This document shows positions 12,282 through 20,772 of a stretch of 37,349 bases of DNA, one piece after another. Numbering within the stretch: position 1 is the stretch's first letter; each line of letters begins with the position of its first letter. The notes under the pieces were generated by a model. That model had not been told where the DNA came from. It did not search any database and was given only the letters and a program-made list of their open reading frames with translations. Origin of the DNA: a virus; IMG/VR virus record IMGVR_UViG_3300003690_000109, positions 1 to 37,349 of that record. One strand, given 5' to 3'. The position numbers were made by a program, and so were the translations under genes.

Positions 12282-12516
12282 ATGGTGCAATTAAGATCGG
12301 CTTCCTCGCCTTGGGAAAGGCTGGGACGACACAGCCTGTGACTAATTTTGAGGATGGCATCTGGGCATTCAATTTCTTCCTCAGCTTAACAGCCGCCGCC
12401 ATGCAGACATCTAGGTTACTGTAGTCTCTGACCTGTGAATACATTTCGCATTCCAAACCGACTGCACACACAATAATGAATGCTTTGAAGATCAAAAAAT
12501 TTGCGCCACAAACCAT
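12280..12516 (-). CDS. Small exported or membrane-anchored protein at end of lysis block
   Basis: A 78-residue protein with a hydrophobic N-terminal stretch (ANFLIFKAFIIVCAVGLE), which could be a signal or anchor. A Cys-containing polar region follows (DYSNLDVCMAAAVKLRKKL and GCVVPAFPK). It starts inside the 39-residue gene upstream, and the start is uncertain because no good ribosome site is visible; GTG about 16 codons later is possible. Last gene of the late strand, next to lysis genes. Function unknown. Confidence 0.5.
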   Translation of the reverse strand: MVCGANFLIFKAFIIVCAVGLECEMYSQVRDYSNLDVCMAAAVKLRKKLNAQMPSSKLVTGCVVPAFPKARKPILIAP

Positions 12517-12611
12517 CCCACCACGACGCCTGTGCCGACCAGAATACTAGCGGCAACGGGTTTCGATTTCGCGACAAACTTGATATTCGATCTGATTGTC
12601 TTCCAAGTCAT
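12492..12611 (-). CDS. 39-residue membrane peptide
   Basis: ATG at 12611 behind GGAGGGAACG, an excellent ribosome site. The first 16 residues are basic and polar (MTWKTIRSNIKFVAKSK). The next 20 are hydrophobic (AASILVGTGVVVGWFVAQIF) and would span the inner membrane. It is positioned right after the holin-like gene, so a helper in lysis is plausible. Too small for family assignment. Confidence 0.62.
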   Translation of the reverse strand: MTWKTIRSNIKFVAKSKPVAASILVGTGVVVGWFVAQIF

Positions 12612-12620
12612 CGTTCCCTC

Positions 12621-13043
12621 CTATGTTTTTTTCCTTAACGCACGATCCCCAAACCACCAAAGCGTCGCGCTTGAAGCCATGAAAATAACGCTGGCTTCGA
12701 TGGTAGCTTTGCCCCCGGCATCAGCCTGGAAATATAAAAGGCCCATGAGAAAAATCAGGGCAAACGTCAAAACCGGCCTGACCAACCTCAAAATATTTAT
12801 GACAAACAGCGAGGCGGTGCCAATGCCGGTATCATGTCCGTAGCTGGCGATCCGCATCTCGTTCTCGGCCTCATCGGCCTTCATTTCGCCCTGCAATTTT
12901 AGCATCTCCAACGTCCGCTGGTGATCCGCCCCCGCCTTCTTTTCCTCCTGCCATGCGTCAAGAAAACTGAAAGCCTTCCCTATGAGACTGCCTACTATGC
13001 CGGAAAAACTCCCAGTCATCACTGTTCCTAGTAAATCAAGCAT
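12621..13043 (-). CDS. Holin-like protein (3TM type)
   Basis: A 140-residue protein from ATG 13043 (MLDLLGTVMTGSF) with AAGGAG seven bases upstream. It has an amphipathic or hydrophobic N-terminal stretch (GIVGSLIGKAFSFLD), a charged helix (EEKKAGADHQRTLEMLKLQG), and two strong membrane spans (LRPVLTFALIFLMG-like region and EASVIFMASSATLWWFG), ending RALRKK. This is the order of the GTA-type 3TM holin family. It would permeabilise the inner membrane to let the neighbouring M15 peptidase reach the wall. The gene overlaps the endolysin stop by 8 bases. Confidence 0.7.
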   Translation of the reverse strand: MLDLLGTVMTGSFSGIVGSLIGKAFSFLDAWQEEKKAGADHQRTLEMLKLQGEMKADEAENEMRIASYGHDTGIGTASLFVINILRLVRPVLTFALIFLMGLLYFQADAGGKATIEASVIFMASSATLWWFGDRALRKKT

Positions 13044-13449
13044 CCCATTTCTCCTTACCCCATTCCCTTGGCCTTCCCATGTCGACATGGATGAAGGTGT
13101 GATAGTGGCCGAAGCCGGTGAACCCTTGCTCCTTCGCCAGTCGTTTAATCAGGTGTCTGTCCCTGTCGATGGTTGAGATGTCGGCGGCGTCGGCGAAGAT
13201 GAGCCGGTGCCGCGACATAGGCGCGCCACCAACCATTGCGTTGTGGTAATCGGAGCGGTTAGCAGACCCCAGATGCAGACTGCTACCATACATGCTACGC
13301 AATAGATCAAGACCGCGAACAAATTTATGAACGACCACAAGTTCTCCTGTGCGAGGGCAAGCCAGTTCCTGCGGTAAGAAATACTTGTACGGCCAAGCGG
13401 TGGCGGTGCGGGGTATTTGTGACCAGTGTTCATAGCTAATCGTTACCAT
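13036..13449 (-). CDS. Endolysin, M15-type peptidase
   Basis: A 137-residue zinc peptidase that would cut the peptide cross-links of the cell wall. The M15 signature is visible: GSANRSDYHNAM, SRHRLIFADAADI (His81 and Asp90) and GFGHYHTFIHVDMG (His121). The spacing between His81 and Asp90 is two residues longer than the common HxxGxAxD form. No signal peptide, so it needs the holin. It starts immediately after a 22-residue membrane peptide and overlaps the holin gene. Confidence 0.8.
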   Translation of the reverse strand: MVTISYEHWSQIPRTATAWPYKYFLPQELACPRTGELVVVHKFVRGLDLLRSMYGSSLHLGSANRSDYHNAMVGGAPMSRHRLIFADAADISTIDRDRHLIKRLAKEQGFTGFGHYHTFIHVDMGRPREWGKEKWDA

Positions 13450-13511
13450 CTACTTAGAACGAGTACACATATTATTGCTGTAACAGTCAGCATCCAAGTG
13501 ATTGTATTCAT
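13443..13511 (-). CDS. 22-residue membrane peptide
   Basis: ATG 13511 overlaps the preceding lipoprotein stop as ATGA, and the peptide ends at 13443, overlapping the endolysin start. It reads MNTITWMLTVTAIICVLVL plus a few residues: one membrane helix and almost nothing else. It may be a tiny lysis peptide or just a coupling frame. Evidence is the exact overlap on both sides. Confidence 0.42.
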   Translation of the reverse strand: MNTITWMLTVTAIICVLVLSRW

Positions 13512-13738
13512 CTCTTTTCTAACTTTCTGGCACACACCTTCCTGTCTTCCAGAGCATTGATAACCTTGCAGTCCATGTCTGTCATCAGACCCAGAGCGGT
13601 ATCCATTGTTGTTGTATCGTTCTTGATGATCTGATTTGTGTCGTAAGTCATTCGCGTGTAATTCAGATATGACAGTGGCGCAGGAAGACCACAACCAGAA
13701 ATCATCAAAGCAATAAATCCAACTAGGGCTGTTTTCAA
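13508..13738 (-). CDS. Small lipoprotein of the lysis region
   Basis: A 76-residue protein from TTG 13738, overlapping the previous stop as TTGA. The resulting N-terminus (M)KTALVGFIALMISGC has a lipobox, I-S-G-C, with lipidated Cys at about residue 16. A longer GTG start at 13774 gives a poor signal peptide. After the Cys come a Tyr/Thr-rich region (PLSYLNYTRMTYDTNQ), an Asp/Thr segment and MDCKVINALEDRKVC with two more cysteines. An outer-membrane lytic role such as an outer spanin is possible, but it is short of Pro and unlike typical ones. Confidence 0.6.
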   Translation of the reverse strand: MKTALVGFIALMISGCGLPAPLSYLNYTRMTYDTNQIIKNDTTTMDTALGLMTDMDCKVINALEDRKVCARKLEKR

Positions 13739-14049
13739 CTTTTTTGCCCCATTCCTTGCCAGTGTTTCCCCCACAAGACCATGCAGCTAATGCCATTGCG
13801 GCTATCCAGCATGATAGTCCAATCGCCATTTGAACTGCGAAACATAGTCACGATCACGGTATCCGCTGGCGTGACACGCATGGTCGCTGTTGAAACTATT
13901 CTTTCGCCGTGACGCCGCAGCCCTTCTCTTATGATGGTTGTTAGACCACACTGATCAGAGCTGACTTTAATTGTTGCTGTGTTGACGACTTCAGGCTTTA
14001 GGGTGGAACACCCAAATAAAAATAATAAAAAGACTAAAATACATTTCAT
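13735..14049 (-). CDS. Lipoprotein of the lysis region
   Basis: A 104-residue protein from ATG 14049, overlapping the previous stop as ATGA. It starts MKCILVFLLFLFGCS, a lipoprotein signal with lipobox L-F-G-C. The mature part is probably beta (TATIKVSSDQCG, TATMRVTPADTVIVTMF, WTIMLDSRNG) with two further cysteines. A second lipoprotein follows directly. Possible outer spanin or envelope protein. No family recognised. Confidence 0.6.
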   Translation of the reverse strand: MKCILVFLLFLFGCSTLKPEVVNTATIKVSSDQCGLTTIIREGLRRHGERIVSTATMRVTPADTVIVTMFRSSNGDWTIMLDSRNGISCMVLWGKHWQGMGQKS

Positions 14050-14336
14050 TTTGATAAGAAGTTTTTTGCGGCCCACATCCCGGCTGATCCGATGGCCCCG
14101 CCGATGATAGTCAAAACCAACATGATTCCAGCGAACTTGTTTTTAAGGCGCTTAAAATCGTCTATCGCGGCTCCATGTCCATCAACCGTTTTTGCTAATT
14201 GAGGCAGACAACTGAGTTTAGTTTTAATATCGTCAAGCTGTTTAAATATTTCAGTGCGTTGATTTTTAGCCGCACTTGCGTCAGCCTCAAGCCTCCCCAA
14301 AATTCTCGAAATATCATTTATGGAGTTTGGCATCAT
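14046..14336 (-). CDS. Coiled-coil protein with C-terminal membrane anchor
   Basis: A 96-residue protein. Residues 5-60 form a coiled coil (ILGRLEADASAAKNQR, IFKQLDDIKTKL) with a linker DGHGAAIDDFKRLKNK. Residues 69-90 are a membrane span (IMLVLTIIGGAIGSAGMWAA), ending in Lys. This order is like XhlA/DUF1515-type phage proteins that help holins. ATGATG with GAGAAG upstream; the first or second ATG may be used. Confidence 0.6.
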   Translation of the reverse strand: MMPNSINDISRILGRLEADASAAKNQRTEIFKQLDDIKTKLSCLPQLAKTVDGHGAAIDDFKRLKNKFAGIMLVLTIIGGAIGSAGMWAAKNFLSK

Positions 14337-14348
14337 CTTCTCGCTTGA

Positions 14349-14783
14349 TCATGGTTTTTGTCCACGCAAAGTTTTCTTGGCAACTATTCTGTTACGCATA
14401 ATCTGAACAACTCGCCCTTGAGTATCTTCATCCAGCGCGTCATAGATATCCTCTGTGGCTCTGGACACATCCATATCCGTTGCTGACATCGCTGACTTCC
14501 AGTCATTGAGGATGTCTTCTTCTGTTTTAGTGACGGCGGTTCTGGTAACAGTGACAGCTTGCCCGACAACATCGACAGTCTCGGGGCCGCGCTTTTGATC
14601 GGGACCAAGGGCCGGTTCGATCACCGTCGCAGTTGCGAGGAAATGATCGGGGCCAACAGCCATAGGTCGAGGGTCATCACCGGGGAATACTTTATTGCCG
14701 CTGCCGGGTATCTTTACATGGCCGGGGGAAACACCCCACCGCTGAACCTCTGAACTGTCAGCCGTTTTGATTAAAATATCCAT
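14349..14783 (-). CDS. Late protein of unknown function behind the fibre genes
   Basis: A 144-residue protein from ATG 14783 (MDILIKTADSSEVQRWG) with GGAG 8 bases upstream; the longer frame to 14885 shadows the previous gene. It has a central Pro/Gly part (PGSGNKVFPGDDPRP), a beta segment (DVVGQAVTVTRTAVTK) and a helical basic end (VQIMRNRIVAKKTLRG). Its position right after a lectin-like protein suggests a fibre-associated or assembly role. Not recognised. Confidence 0.55.
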   Translation of the reverse strand: MDILIKTADSSEVQRWGVSPGHVKIPGSGNKVFPGDDPRPMAVGPDHFLATATVIEPALGPDQKRGPETVDVVGQAVTVTRTAVTKTEEDILNDWKSAMSATDMDVSRATEDIYDALDEDTQGRVVQIMRNRIVAKKTLRGQKP

Positions 14784-14793
14784 CCGTATTCTC

Positions 14794-15456
14794 CTAGAAT
14801 AATCCGTACCGAGTGCCAAAATAGCTTTCGATAGCTGTGAGCGCCCCGCTAGTTTGCTCGGTGGAATATATAGCCATTTCAGCACAAGTCATGTCGTTAA
14901 AGCCGGTTGCAGCGCCACCACCGATAGAAATATCCGTTAAACCATTGCTATTGTTGCTAACTGTGACCGGGGTGCCTTCGTTCTTTTTCAATGAGGAAGA
15001 ACCCCCGTCAGCAACGGCACCAAGGAGGGCATAACTTGTCCCAAAGTCTAACTTATTAGTACTGTCGGCTTGCCATTGGACTTCCCCGTCAGGGCCGCCC
15101 GTCCCCATTTTAAGAAACAGGTCTGCAGTTTGCCCGAAAAATAATAGCCTATCGTTGTTTCCGTGCGAATTAAATTTCAATACCGAAAACACATGGAAGT
15201 CTTGCGCGAGAGTTTGACTGCCAAGTTGTAAAATATCATTTGTACCGTCGAAATCAACAGCGTCATGGCCGTTAATATCGGCAGTTAGCAGGGTAGCGGC
15301 TGTACCCTCTACAAGATGTCTGCCGTTGCCGGATTTATCAGTCCAAGTTGTGACAGAACTTCCAGACGTAACGAGTGTGTCAGCGCGATACCACGCGAAC
15401 GGTGAGCCGGGAATATCTGGCGCGACAGAAGTTTGACCGGGAGACAGTAAAAACAT
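14794..15456 (-). CDS. Tail-associated ConA/LamG-like protein
   Basis: A 220-residue protein with the jelly-roll pattern of the concanavalin/LamG superfamily: FAWYRADTLVTSGSSV, WTDKSGNGRHLVEG, HDAVDFDGTNDIL, then repeated strands to TAIESYFGTRYG. The sequence 'W.D.SGNG..L' is typical of phage and secreted carbohydrate-binding domains. It probably forms a receptor-binding tip attached to or working with the tail fibre encoded upstream; its ATG shares a base with the fibre stop. The DNA is AT-richer than the virion core genes. Confidence 0.65.
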   Translation of the reverse strand: MFLLSPGQTSVAPDIPGSPFAWYRADTLVTSGSSVTTWTDKSGNGRHLVEGTAATLLTADINGHDAVDFDGTNDILQLGSQTLAQDFHVFSVLKFNSHGNNDRLLFFGQTADLFLKMGTGGPDGEVQWQADSTNKLDFGTSYALLGAVADGGSSSLKKNEGTPVTVSNNSNGLTDISIGGGAATGFNDMTCAEMAIYSTEQTSGALTAIESYFGTRYGLF

Positions 15457-17909
15457 TATTGCAACGCCGTCACATGAAGGTGCTGGAACGCACCAACAAC
15501 GGTTGAGGTAACCATGAAGTCATGTCCATTTGTGGTTGTGAAATCATCGCCCGTTACTATATCGTAGCCAGAAGTAGTAATGGAACCAGCATCAGAGGCA
15601 TTCGTATACTGCACCACGATCACACCACTCCCTGTTTGGGGTGTCAGGGTATGTGCCCCACCATTAGTAATCGTTTTGATGTTGCCATTAGCGTAAGCCA
15701 GAGTTTGTGTAGATGTACCAGTATCCCCTAACGCTTCTGCTGTGTACTGGAAGCCCCCCGAAAGGGTGTCATCTGTGTCAGCCTTGAGCGTGTCGGCATC
15801 ATAGGCTTGGACATCACTGCCGATAGCAACGCCGATTGATGTACGTAGAGTGGCTCCGCTCTCGTAAGCATAGGTCCCAGAACCAGTGCCGACTATGACT
15901 TGGCCGTCAGAGGCCACTACCCCTAAAGCGTCGAGGTCTTCTAAATTTCCGTCAACTGCTATGGTGCCAGTGGTTGTGATGGCGCTAAATGAGAACCCAG
16001 CCCCAGCATTTATCTGAGTGACTGTGCCTGAACCTTCACCATCTTCACCATCATCACCAGAAAATGCAATGGTTACGCCAACTACATCGCCATCAGATAA
16101 AGTGCCGAACGTCGCCTGATGTGTCACCGCGATTTTCGAATAAGTCGAAGCAGATGTAACCGCACCCGAAACCTTAAAGAGTACCCCCGCTGTTGCAGAC
16201 CCAGCTTCTTGAATGTAAATCGTTGCGGAGTTGGTAGCAGTCGGATCATCTAAGCTGTCAATAAGCGCATTGATACTGACGCTGTTTCGTTCGACGTCAT
16301 CGAAATATAAAACCGTGGCTGATGACAAAGTTCCATTATTGGCCCAAACCTTCCCGACACCTTGATCGGTATCAGTGGTGGTAGTCTCCCATGTCATGGA
16401 GATGCCAGCGGCCTTTGAGGAACTATCTACATATGCCTTGATGCTTTCTGACGAAGATAATAAAGCGGCTGTGGCCCCCGTCATGGTGTCGCTATCGAGG
16501 ACGCCGGTCATCGCGCCGCCGGTTGCCAGGGTTATCGAAGTATTGGCCGTAAGCGTTGTGCCGGTAACAGCGGCGGCGGATGCCCCGCCGATCACCGCGC
16601 CGTCCACCGTGCCGCCGTTTATGTCAACGGTCGTTACAGTACCGAGATTACTGGAGGTTCCAGAGAACACAGCTCCAGATGCCCTGATCTCCCCGAAAGA
16701 ATAACCAATATTGCCAGTTGAGGCACCAGTGGCTGTCGTGGTTCCGAATGCGAAGTAGTCACCGGATTCATCCCAGCCCATAAATATATTATCGCCCGTA
16801 CTCCCACGCTCCATTATCAGGCCAAGATCGTTAGCGTTTGATCCTGCGCCAGAATTTAATTCGATGAGGGGGTCTTTAATTGTTGTGTTGGTCGCATCGT
16901 TCGTGACCGTGGTCCCGTTAATCGTTAAATTTCCTGTGACCACAAGATTACCCGCAACGTCGAGGTTGGCTGTGGTCTGGATACTGTCAACCCATAATTT
17001 CAACCAACGAACACCTGTCGATCCTAAAGAATCTGTGCTGTCTGTATCAGAGAGAATATCCCCGCCGTGTGTGGCAACGCCCACGACATGCAGTTTCTTG
17101 GCTACGCCCAAGCCACCATCAGTGTGAATAGAGCCGGTGGTGCCGCTAGTGGATTCCGTAGTAGCGTCGATAGACAAGATACCGGAGCCGGTGATCGCAG
17201 TAGCCGCCAGTGTTCCGGTGACGGTTAAACCAGTCGTAGATAAATCAAGCCCTTTAACACCATTTACGGACCAACCTAGCTGATCGGCTCCCACGCGAAA
17301 TTGGCCGCTGTTGGGGTCCGCTGAGTAAGAATAGTAGGGAAGTAAAACTGTCCCATCACCAGCGAGACTCTGAGCCGCGCCGGTAGAGGATGTTTCCAAT
17401 GATGTACCGAGCGCATCAAACTTAATGAAGGCGTCAGCTTGTGCGGTAACCGCCGCCGCCGTCGAGCCGTAGGGGAAGGCCAAGGGACCAGCCCCCGAAT
17501 CGGAGACATCGCGATTCGAGAACACATCGAGCTGCGGGGTTCGACGCACCAGGCTCTCGAGCTGCTGCTGTATGATTGTCAGCCGGTCGAGCTCATCGTT
17601 GATCGCGGTGGCTCGGTAATCGCCGGCAGTGGTGAAATCAGTCGTCCTGGCGACGGCCTGGTCGGAGATGATGGTGACGATGTTGCCACTGGTTGGCGCG
17701 TTGCCGCTGGTGAAGGTGATTGATCCCGTGCCGGTGGACAGCGTGATGCTAACCGTATAGTGAGTTGTGAGCGTTTTCAGCGTAGTCGCGTCATAGACCG
17801 CGAGATCGCCCTCGTCGAGGATAGCGAAGCTGAAGCTGTATGGGCCAACCGAACCCACGCTGGTATACTGCACCCGCCGGTGAGCTGCATTGATGGGTAT
17901 GTCTGCCAT
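15456..17909 (-). CDS. Tail fibre protein (T7-type N-terminus)
   Basis: An 817-residue protein. Residues 1-120 resemble the T7 gp17 attachment domain: RRVQYTSVGSVGPYSFSF, LTTHYTVSITLSTGTGSITF, IVTIISDQAVARTTDF and INDELDRLTIIQQQLESLVR. The remainder is Ser/Thr/Gly-rich beta repeat typical of trimeric fibres (LDVAGNLVVTGNLTINGTTV and similar). The end has GSGVIVVQYTNASDAG. It binds the tail by its N-terminus and the host surface by the rest. Base composition changes from GC-rich to AT-richer after about residue 160, suggesting exchange of the distal part. Its first 119 bases overlap the upstream gene. Confidence 0.8.
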   Translation of the reverse strand: MADIPINAAHRRVQYTSVGSVGPYSFSFAILDEGDLAVYDATTLKTLTTHYTVSITLSTGTGSITFTSGNAPTSGNIVTIISDQAVARTTDFTTAGDYRATAINDELDRLTIIQQQLESLVRRTPQLDVFSNRDVSDSGAGPLAFPYGSTAAAVTAQADAFIKFDALGTSLETSSTGAAQSLAGDGTVLLPYYSYSADPNSGQFRVGADQLGWSVNGVKGLDLSTTGLTVTGTLAATAITGSGILSIDATTESTSGTTGSIHTDGGLGVAKKLHVVGVATHGGDILSDTDSTDSLGSTGVRWLKLWVDSIQTTANLDVAGNLVVTGNLTINGTTVTNDATNTTIKDPLIELNSGAGSNANDLGLIMERGSTGDNIFMGWDESGDYFAFGTTTATGASTGNIGYSFGEIRASGAVFSGTSSNLGTVTTVDINGGTVDGAVIGGASAAAVTGTTLTANTSITLATGGAMTGVLDSDTMTGATAALLSSSESIKAYVDSSSKAAGISMTWETTTTDTDQGVGKVWANNGTLSSATVLYFDDVERNSVSINALIDSLDDPTATNSATIYIQEAGSATAGVLFKVSGAVTSASTYSKIAVTHQATFGTLSDGDVVGVTIAFSGDDGEDGEGSGTVTQINAGAGFSFSAITTTGTIAVDGNLEDLDALGVVASDGQVIVGTGSGTYAYESGATLRTSIGVAIGSDVQAYDADTLKADTDDTLSGGFQYTAEALGDTGTSTQTLAYANGNIKTITNGGAHTLTPQTGSGVIVVQYTNASDAGSITTSGYDIVTGDDFTTTNGHDFMVTSTVVGAFQHLHVTALQ

Positions 17910-20772
17910 GGGCTTTGCCTGTTCTTTTTAGCTCATCTTTCCTGAACTCATCCTTGGCCTGGAGCCGGCTATCGTTGCTGAACACCGTATCGACGGCCTC
18001 TTTCTGATAGCCGGCCTTGATCGAGCGGAGATAATCGATCTTCTCGCCGGCCTCGGATTGCTGATAGAAGTCCTGGCTCAACGTCCACTCAAGCTCCTCG
18101 ATCATGGTGAACTCACCGTGCTGGAGGGTGTTCATCTCGATGATCAGCTCGTTGTACTGCTCGGCGTTGAGCTTGACCCCACGCTGTGTCTTCCTCGGCA
18201 TCCTGAGTCCCAGGCCGAGAGCGACCAGCTCCTGATCCACGACCTGGTGCTTGCTGCTGATCACTCGGATCGGAGAGATAAAACACCAGAGGCCGTTCTC
18301 GCAGCTCTTCATCGTCTCGGCCCAGAGGTTGAGCTTCGCCGAGACGTCGTTGGAGAAGAAGGGGTTCCTGGCCTTGGCCTTGTTGAGGGCTTCGTAGAAC
18401 CCACGACCCAGGATGCCGGCGTCGATCTCCTTGCCCGCCGGCATGGTGTTCGATGCGTTGGGGTTGAGCACCCGCTCGACCGTAGCGGTCAAGGAGCCGG
18501 TCGGCATCAGGGGCAGGGACGTTAGGGCGACAGAGGTGAGCTGCTTGGCGATGAGCTCGAAGCTGCGCTTCATCTTTTCACGACTGCCCTCGAACTCCGA
18601 GCCCAGTATCTCAACGATCGAGAACAGTCCCTGCACCATCGGCAGCTCTTTCATCTGGTTGTACAGCGCCAGGGGGCCGGCAATGTAGAGCGCCTCAAGG
18701 ACGTCGGGGTCTTCTTCATATTGGGAATAATTAGCATAGTCAGCAGCCATCGCCAGGATGCCGGCGATCGGCGCCAGGCGAGAGTAGTCGAAGCTCTCGT
18801 ATGTGCCGTCCTCGTTGCGGAAAGCGATCGAATGTTTCTGGAGCTTGAGCCGGCGCCAGGCTGCTTTGGCTGTTGGGTCTTCAGGGCCAGAGCCGGTGAG
18901 GATCACGGCTGATCCCTCGCCGCCGGCGGCAGCATAGGCCACCGTCATAAATATCGAACTGCCCATGAGCAGACGGGACATCGCCAGGTCGGCGCTGGCG
19001 CCGCCGGCGCGGAAGTCCGTCCAGAACCCAGAGCCTGGCACAAGGCCGAGCGGTGTGCGTTGTAGCGTCTCCTTCAGGATCCAGGTCGGCGTCTTGTAGA
19101 ACGGAACAAATATCTTGGCCGCTGGATGCGACATGATGGCGCTGAACTTGCTGGCGAAGGCGCCCAGGTCACCCTGGAAGGTCAGCCGCTGGGCTCCCTC
19201 CTGGGCCGTGCGAACAGAGGCGGCATCTCTGCCGGCAAGGATGCGAGCACCCTCCTCCGCTGCCTTGTCTGGTTCCATGCCGTCATTGATTAAGACCTTC
19301 ATGCGACGCTGGGCCTGAGCATAGAGCTCGGCCTGGAAGGCGATGCCCTTGGCGAACTCATCCTCTGCCAGGAGCAGCCGCGATCCCATGAACCTGGTCG
19401 CGATCCCAATCATATCGACGGCCTTGCCGACAGGGCTCTTCTTGTCGAGGCCGAGGAACTCCGAGCTGATGGCCCTACGCTCCCTGACATCGACCTTCGA
19501 GAAGGCGCCGAAGGTTTCCTCTTCCTTAATCAGGCCCCGGCTCGAGGCGACGATGGCATCGGACACCCCCTGCCGCAGGGATTGGATCATCGCCATGCTC
19601 TCACTGATGAAGACGCGATCGGAGGAGGTGAAGCCTCGGAGGATGTTGGTGCGGAGCGCACCGATGACGCCGGCGAGGGCTCGCTCGGGAAGCTGGAACA
19701 ATCCGAAGATCAGGTTCGATGTAATGTTGACCCCGTGGGTGACGGGGCTGGACAGCAGCGAGTTGATGTAGAGCTCGGCCCAGACATCGAGGCCCTTCTT
19801 CATAAGGCCGCGAGCCATCCGCTTCCTCATGTCCGACTTGGGCAGCGCCGTGTAGGCAGCTCGCATATCGTCGACCGTCTCTTCCTTGACACCATATCTC
19901 TTGAGCAGCTCGGGGAGGTTCGACAGCCGCTCGATGTCTCCCATCGCTCCGAACTTGCTGGCGTTGGAAAGGACAGCCATCGTCCGACCGGCCTCTGATG
20001 CCGAGGCTGCGGTGTTAATGGTGACGCGAGCTGCAATCGGCAGCATCTGGAGCACCTCGGCTTTGGTGCCGTTGAACATGACGTCATCGAGGGCCAGGGA
20101 AACGTGCTGGAAAACCCAGATCGATCTGGCGAGCTGCTCGGGGCCGACGTCGTCGCCGATCCTGCGGCCCATGACTTCGACAAAGGCGCTATCGAAACCC
20201 ATCTCCTTGGCACCGTCGAGTATCTCGGACATCGTCATCTTGCCCCGCCTGGCCTTCAGGACGTCTTGCTCGAAGAGGATGTTCAGGGCATCGACGTAGC
20301 CGGCGGTGACGTCATCGACATCGAGGGCGCCCAGGTTGGGCTTGTAGATAGGCACCCGCTGATCGGCGGGAAGGTTGAACACCTCCCTGAACCGGCGAGC
20401 TGTCGTCTCATCGGCATCGGTGATGATGATGCGGTTGCCGATCTCTTGCACCTGGCTGGTCGTCCGAGTTGGCGGCGGCGCTACTTCATCGCCACCTTTC
20501 TTTAGAGCTTTCGATGCGGCCCCGATCAGGGTTTGAATGGGGCCAGCAGCGGCCAGCTCGACCGGCTCCGCCGGCGTCGAACCCTGAACAGGAGCTCCTT
20601 CACCTGGCTGCACCGGCACCGGCTCTCCCTCCTGGTGAGGCTCCTGGTCGAAGAGATTACCCTGGAGAGCCTCGGGCTGCTCGGCGTCCTCGAGAACGTC
20701 AGGCACGACGCCTGGCGTCCCGACCAGGTCAGGGGTCAGATCAGTAATCGGGGCTTCGAGCTCACCCACCAT
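17791..20772 (-). CDS. Large internal virion (ejection) protein, gp16-like
   Basis: A 993-residue protein likely packaged in the core and ejected with the DNA to form a conduit. An acidic Pro-rich N-terminus (1-110) is followed by long helical regions (ARRFREVFNLP, RSIWVFQHVSLALDDVMF, RKRMARGLMKKGLDVW) and a hydrophobic segment near residues 600-625 (MSRLLMGSSIFMTVAYAA) that may enter membrane. Position (last of three large core genes, just before the fibre) matches T7 gp16. No lytic transglycosylase motif seen. The last 40 residues (from AHGRHTHQ on) are encoded over the fibre start and look like a chance frame, so the true end is uncertain. AGGAGAG precedes ATG 20772. Confidence 0.7.
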   Translation of the reverse strand: MVGELEAPITDLTPDLVGTPGVVPDVLEDAEQPEALQGNLFDQEPHQEGEPVPVQPGEGAPVQGSTPAEPVELAAAGPIQTLIGAASKALKKGGDEVAPPPTRTTSQVQEIGNRIIITDADETTARRFREVFNLPADQRVPIYKPNLGALDVDDVTAGYVDALNILFEQDVLKARRGKMTMSEILDGAKEMGFDSAFVEVMGRRIGDDVGPEQLARSIWVFQHVSLALDDVMFNGTKAEVLQMLPIAARVTINTAASASEAGRTMAVLSNASKFGAMGDIERLSNLPELLKRYGVKEETVDDMRAAYTALPKSDMRKRMARGLMKKGLDVWAELYINSLLSSPVTHGVNITSNLIFGLFQLPERALAGVIGALRTNILRGFTSSDRVFISESMAMIQSLRQGVSDAIVASSRGLIKEEETFGAFSKVDVRERRAISSEFLGLDKKSPVGKAVDMIGIATRFMGSRLLLAEDEFAKGIAFQAELYAQAQRRMKVLINDGMEPDKAAEEGARILAGRDAASVRTAQEGAQRLTFQGDLGAFASKFSAIMSHPAAKIFVPFYKTPTWILKETLQRTPLGLVPGSGFWTDFRAGGASADLAMSRLLMGSSIFMTVAYAAAGGEGSAVILTGSGPEDPTAKAAWRRLKLQKHSIAFRNEDGTYESFDYSRLAPIAGILAMAADYANYSQYEEDPDVLEALYIAGPLALYNQMKELPMVQGLFSIVEILGSEFEGSREKMKRSFELIAKQLTSVALTSLPLMPTGSLTATVERVLNPNASNTMPAGKEIDAGILGRGFYEALNKAKARNPFFSNDVSAKLNLWAETMKSCENGLWCFISPIRVISSKHQVVDQELVALGLGLRMPRKTQRGVKLNAEQYNELIIEMNTLQHGEFTMIEELEWTLSQDFYQQSEAGEKIDYLRSIKAGYQKEAVDTVFSNDSRLQAKDEFRKDELKRTGKAHGRHTHQCSSPAGAVYQRGFGWPIQLQLRYPRRGRSRGL

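Noticed and set aside
13582-13588. CTGATGA on the minus strand near the lipoprotein gene
   Set aside because: No stem I or GAAA partner; it encodes part of the lipoprotein.
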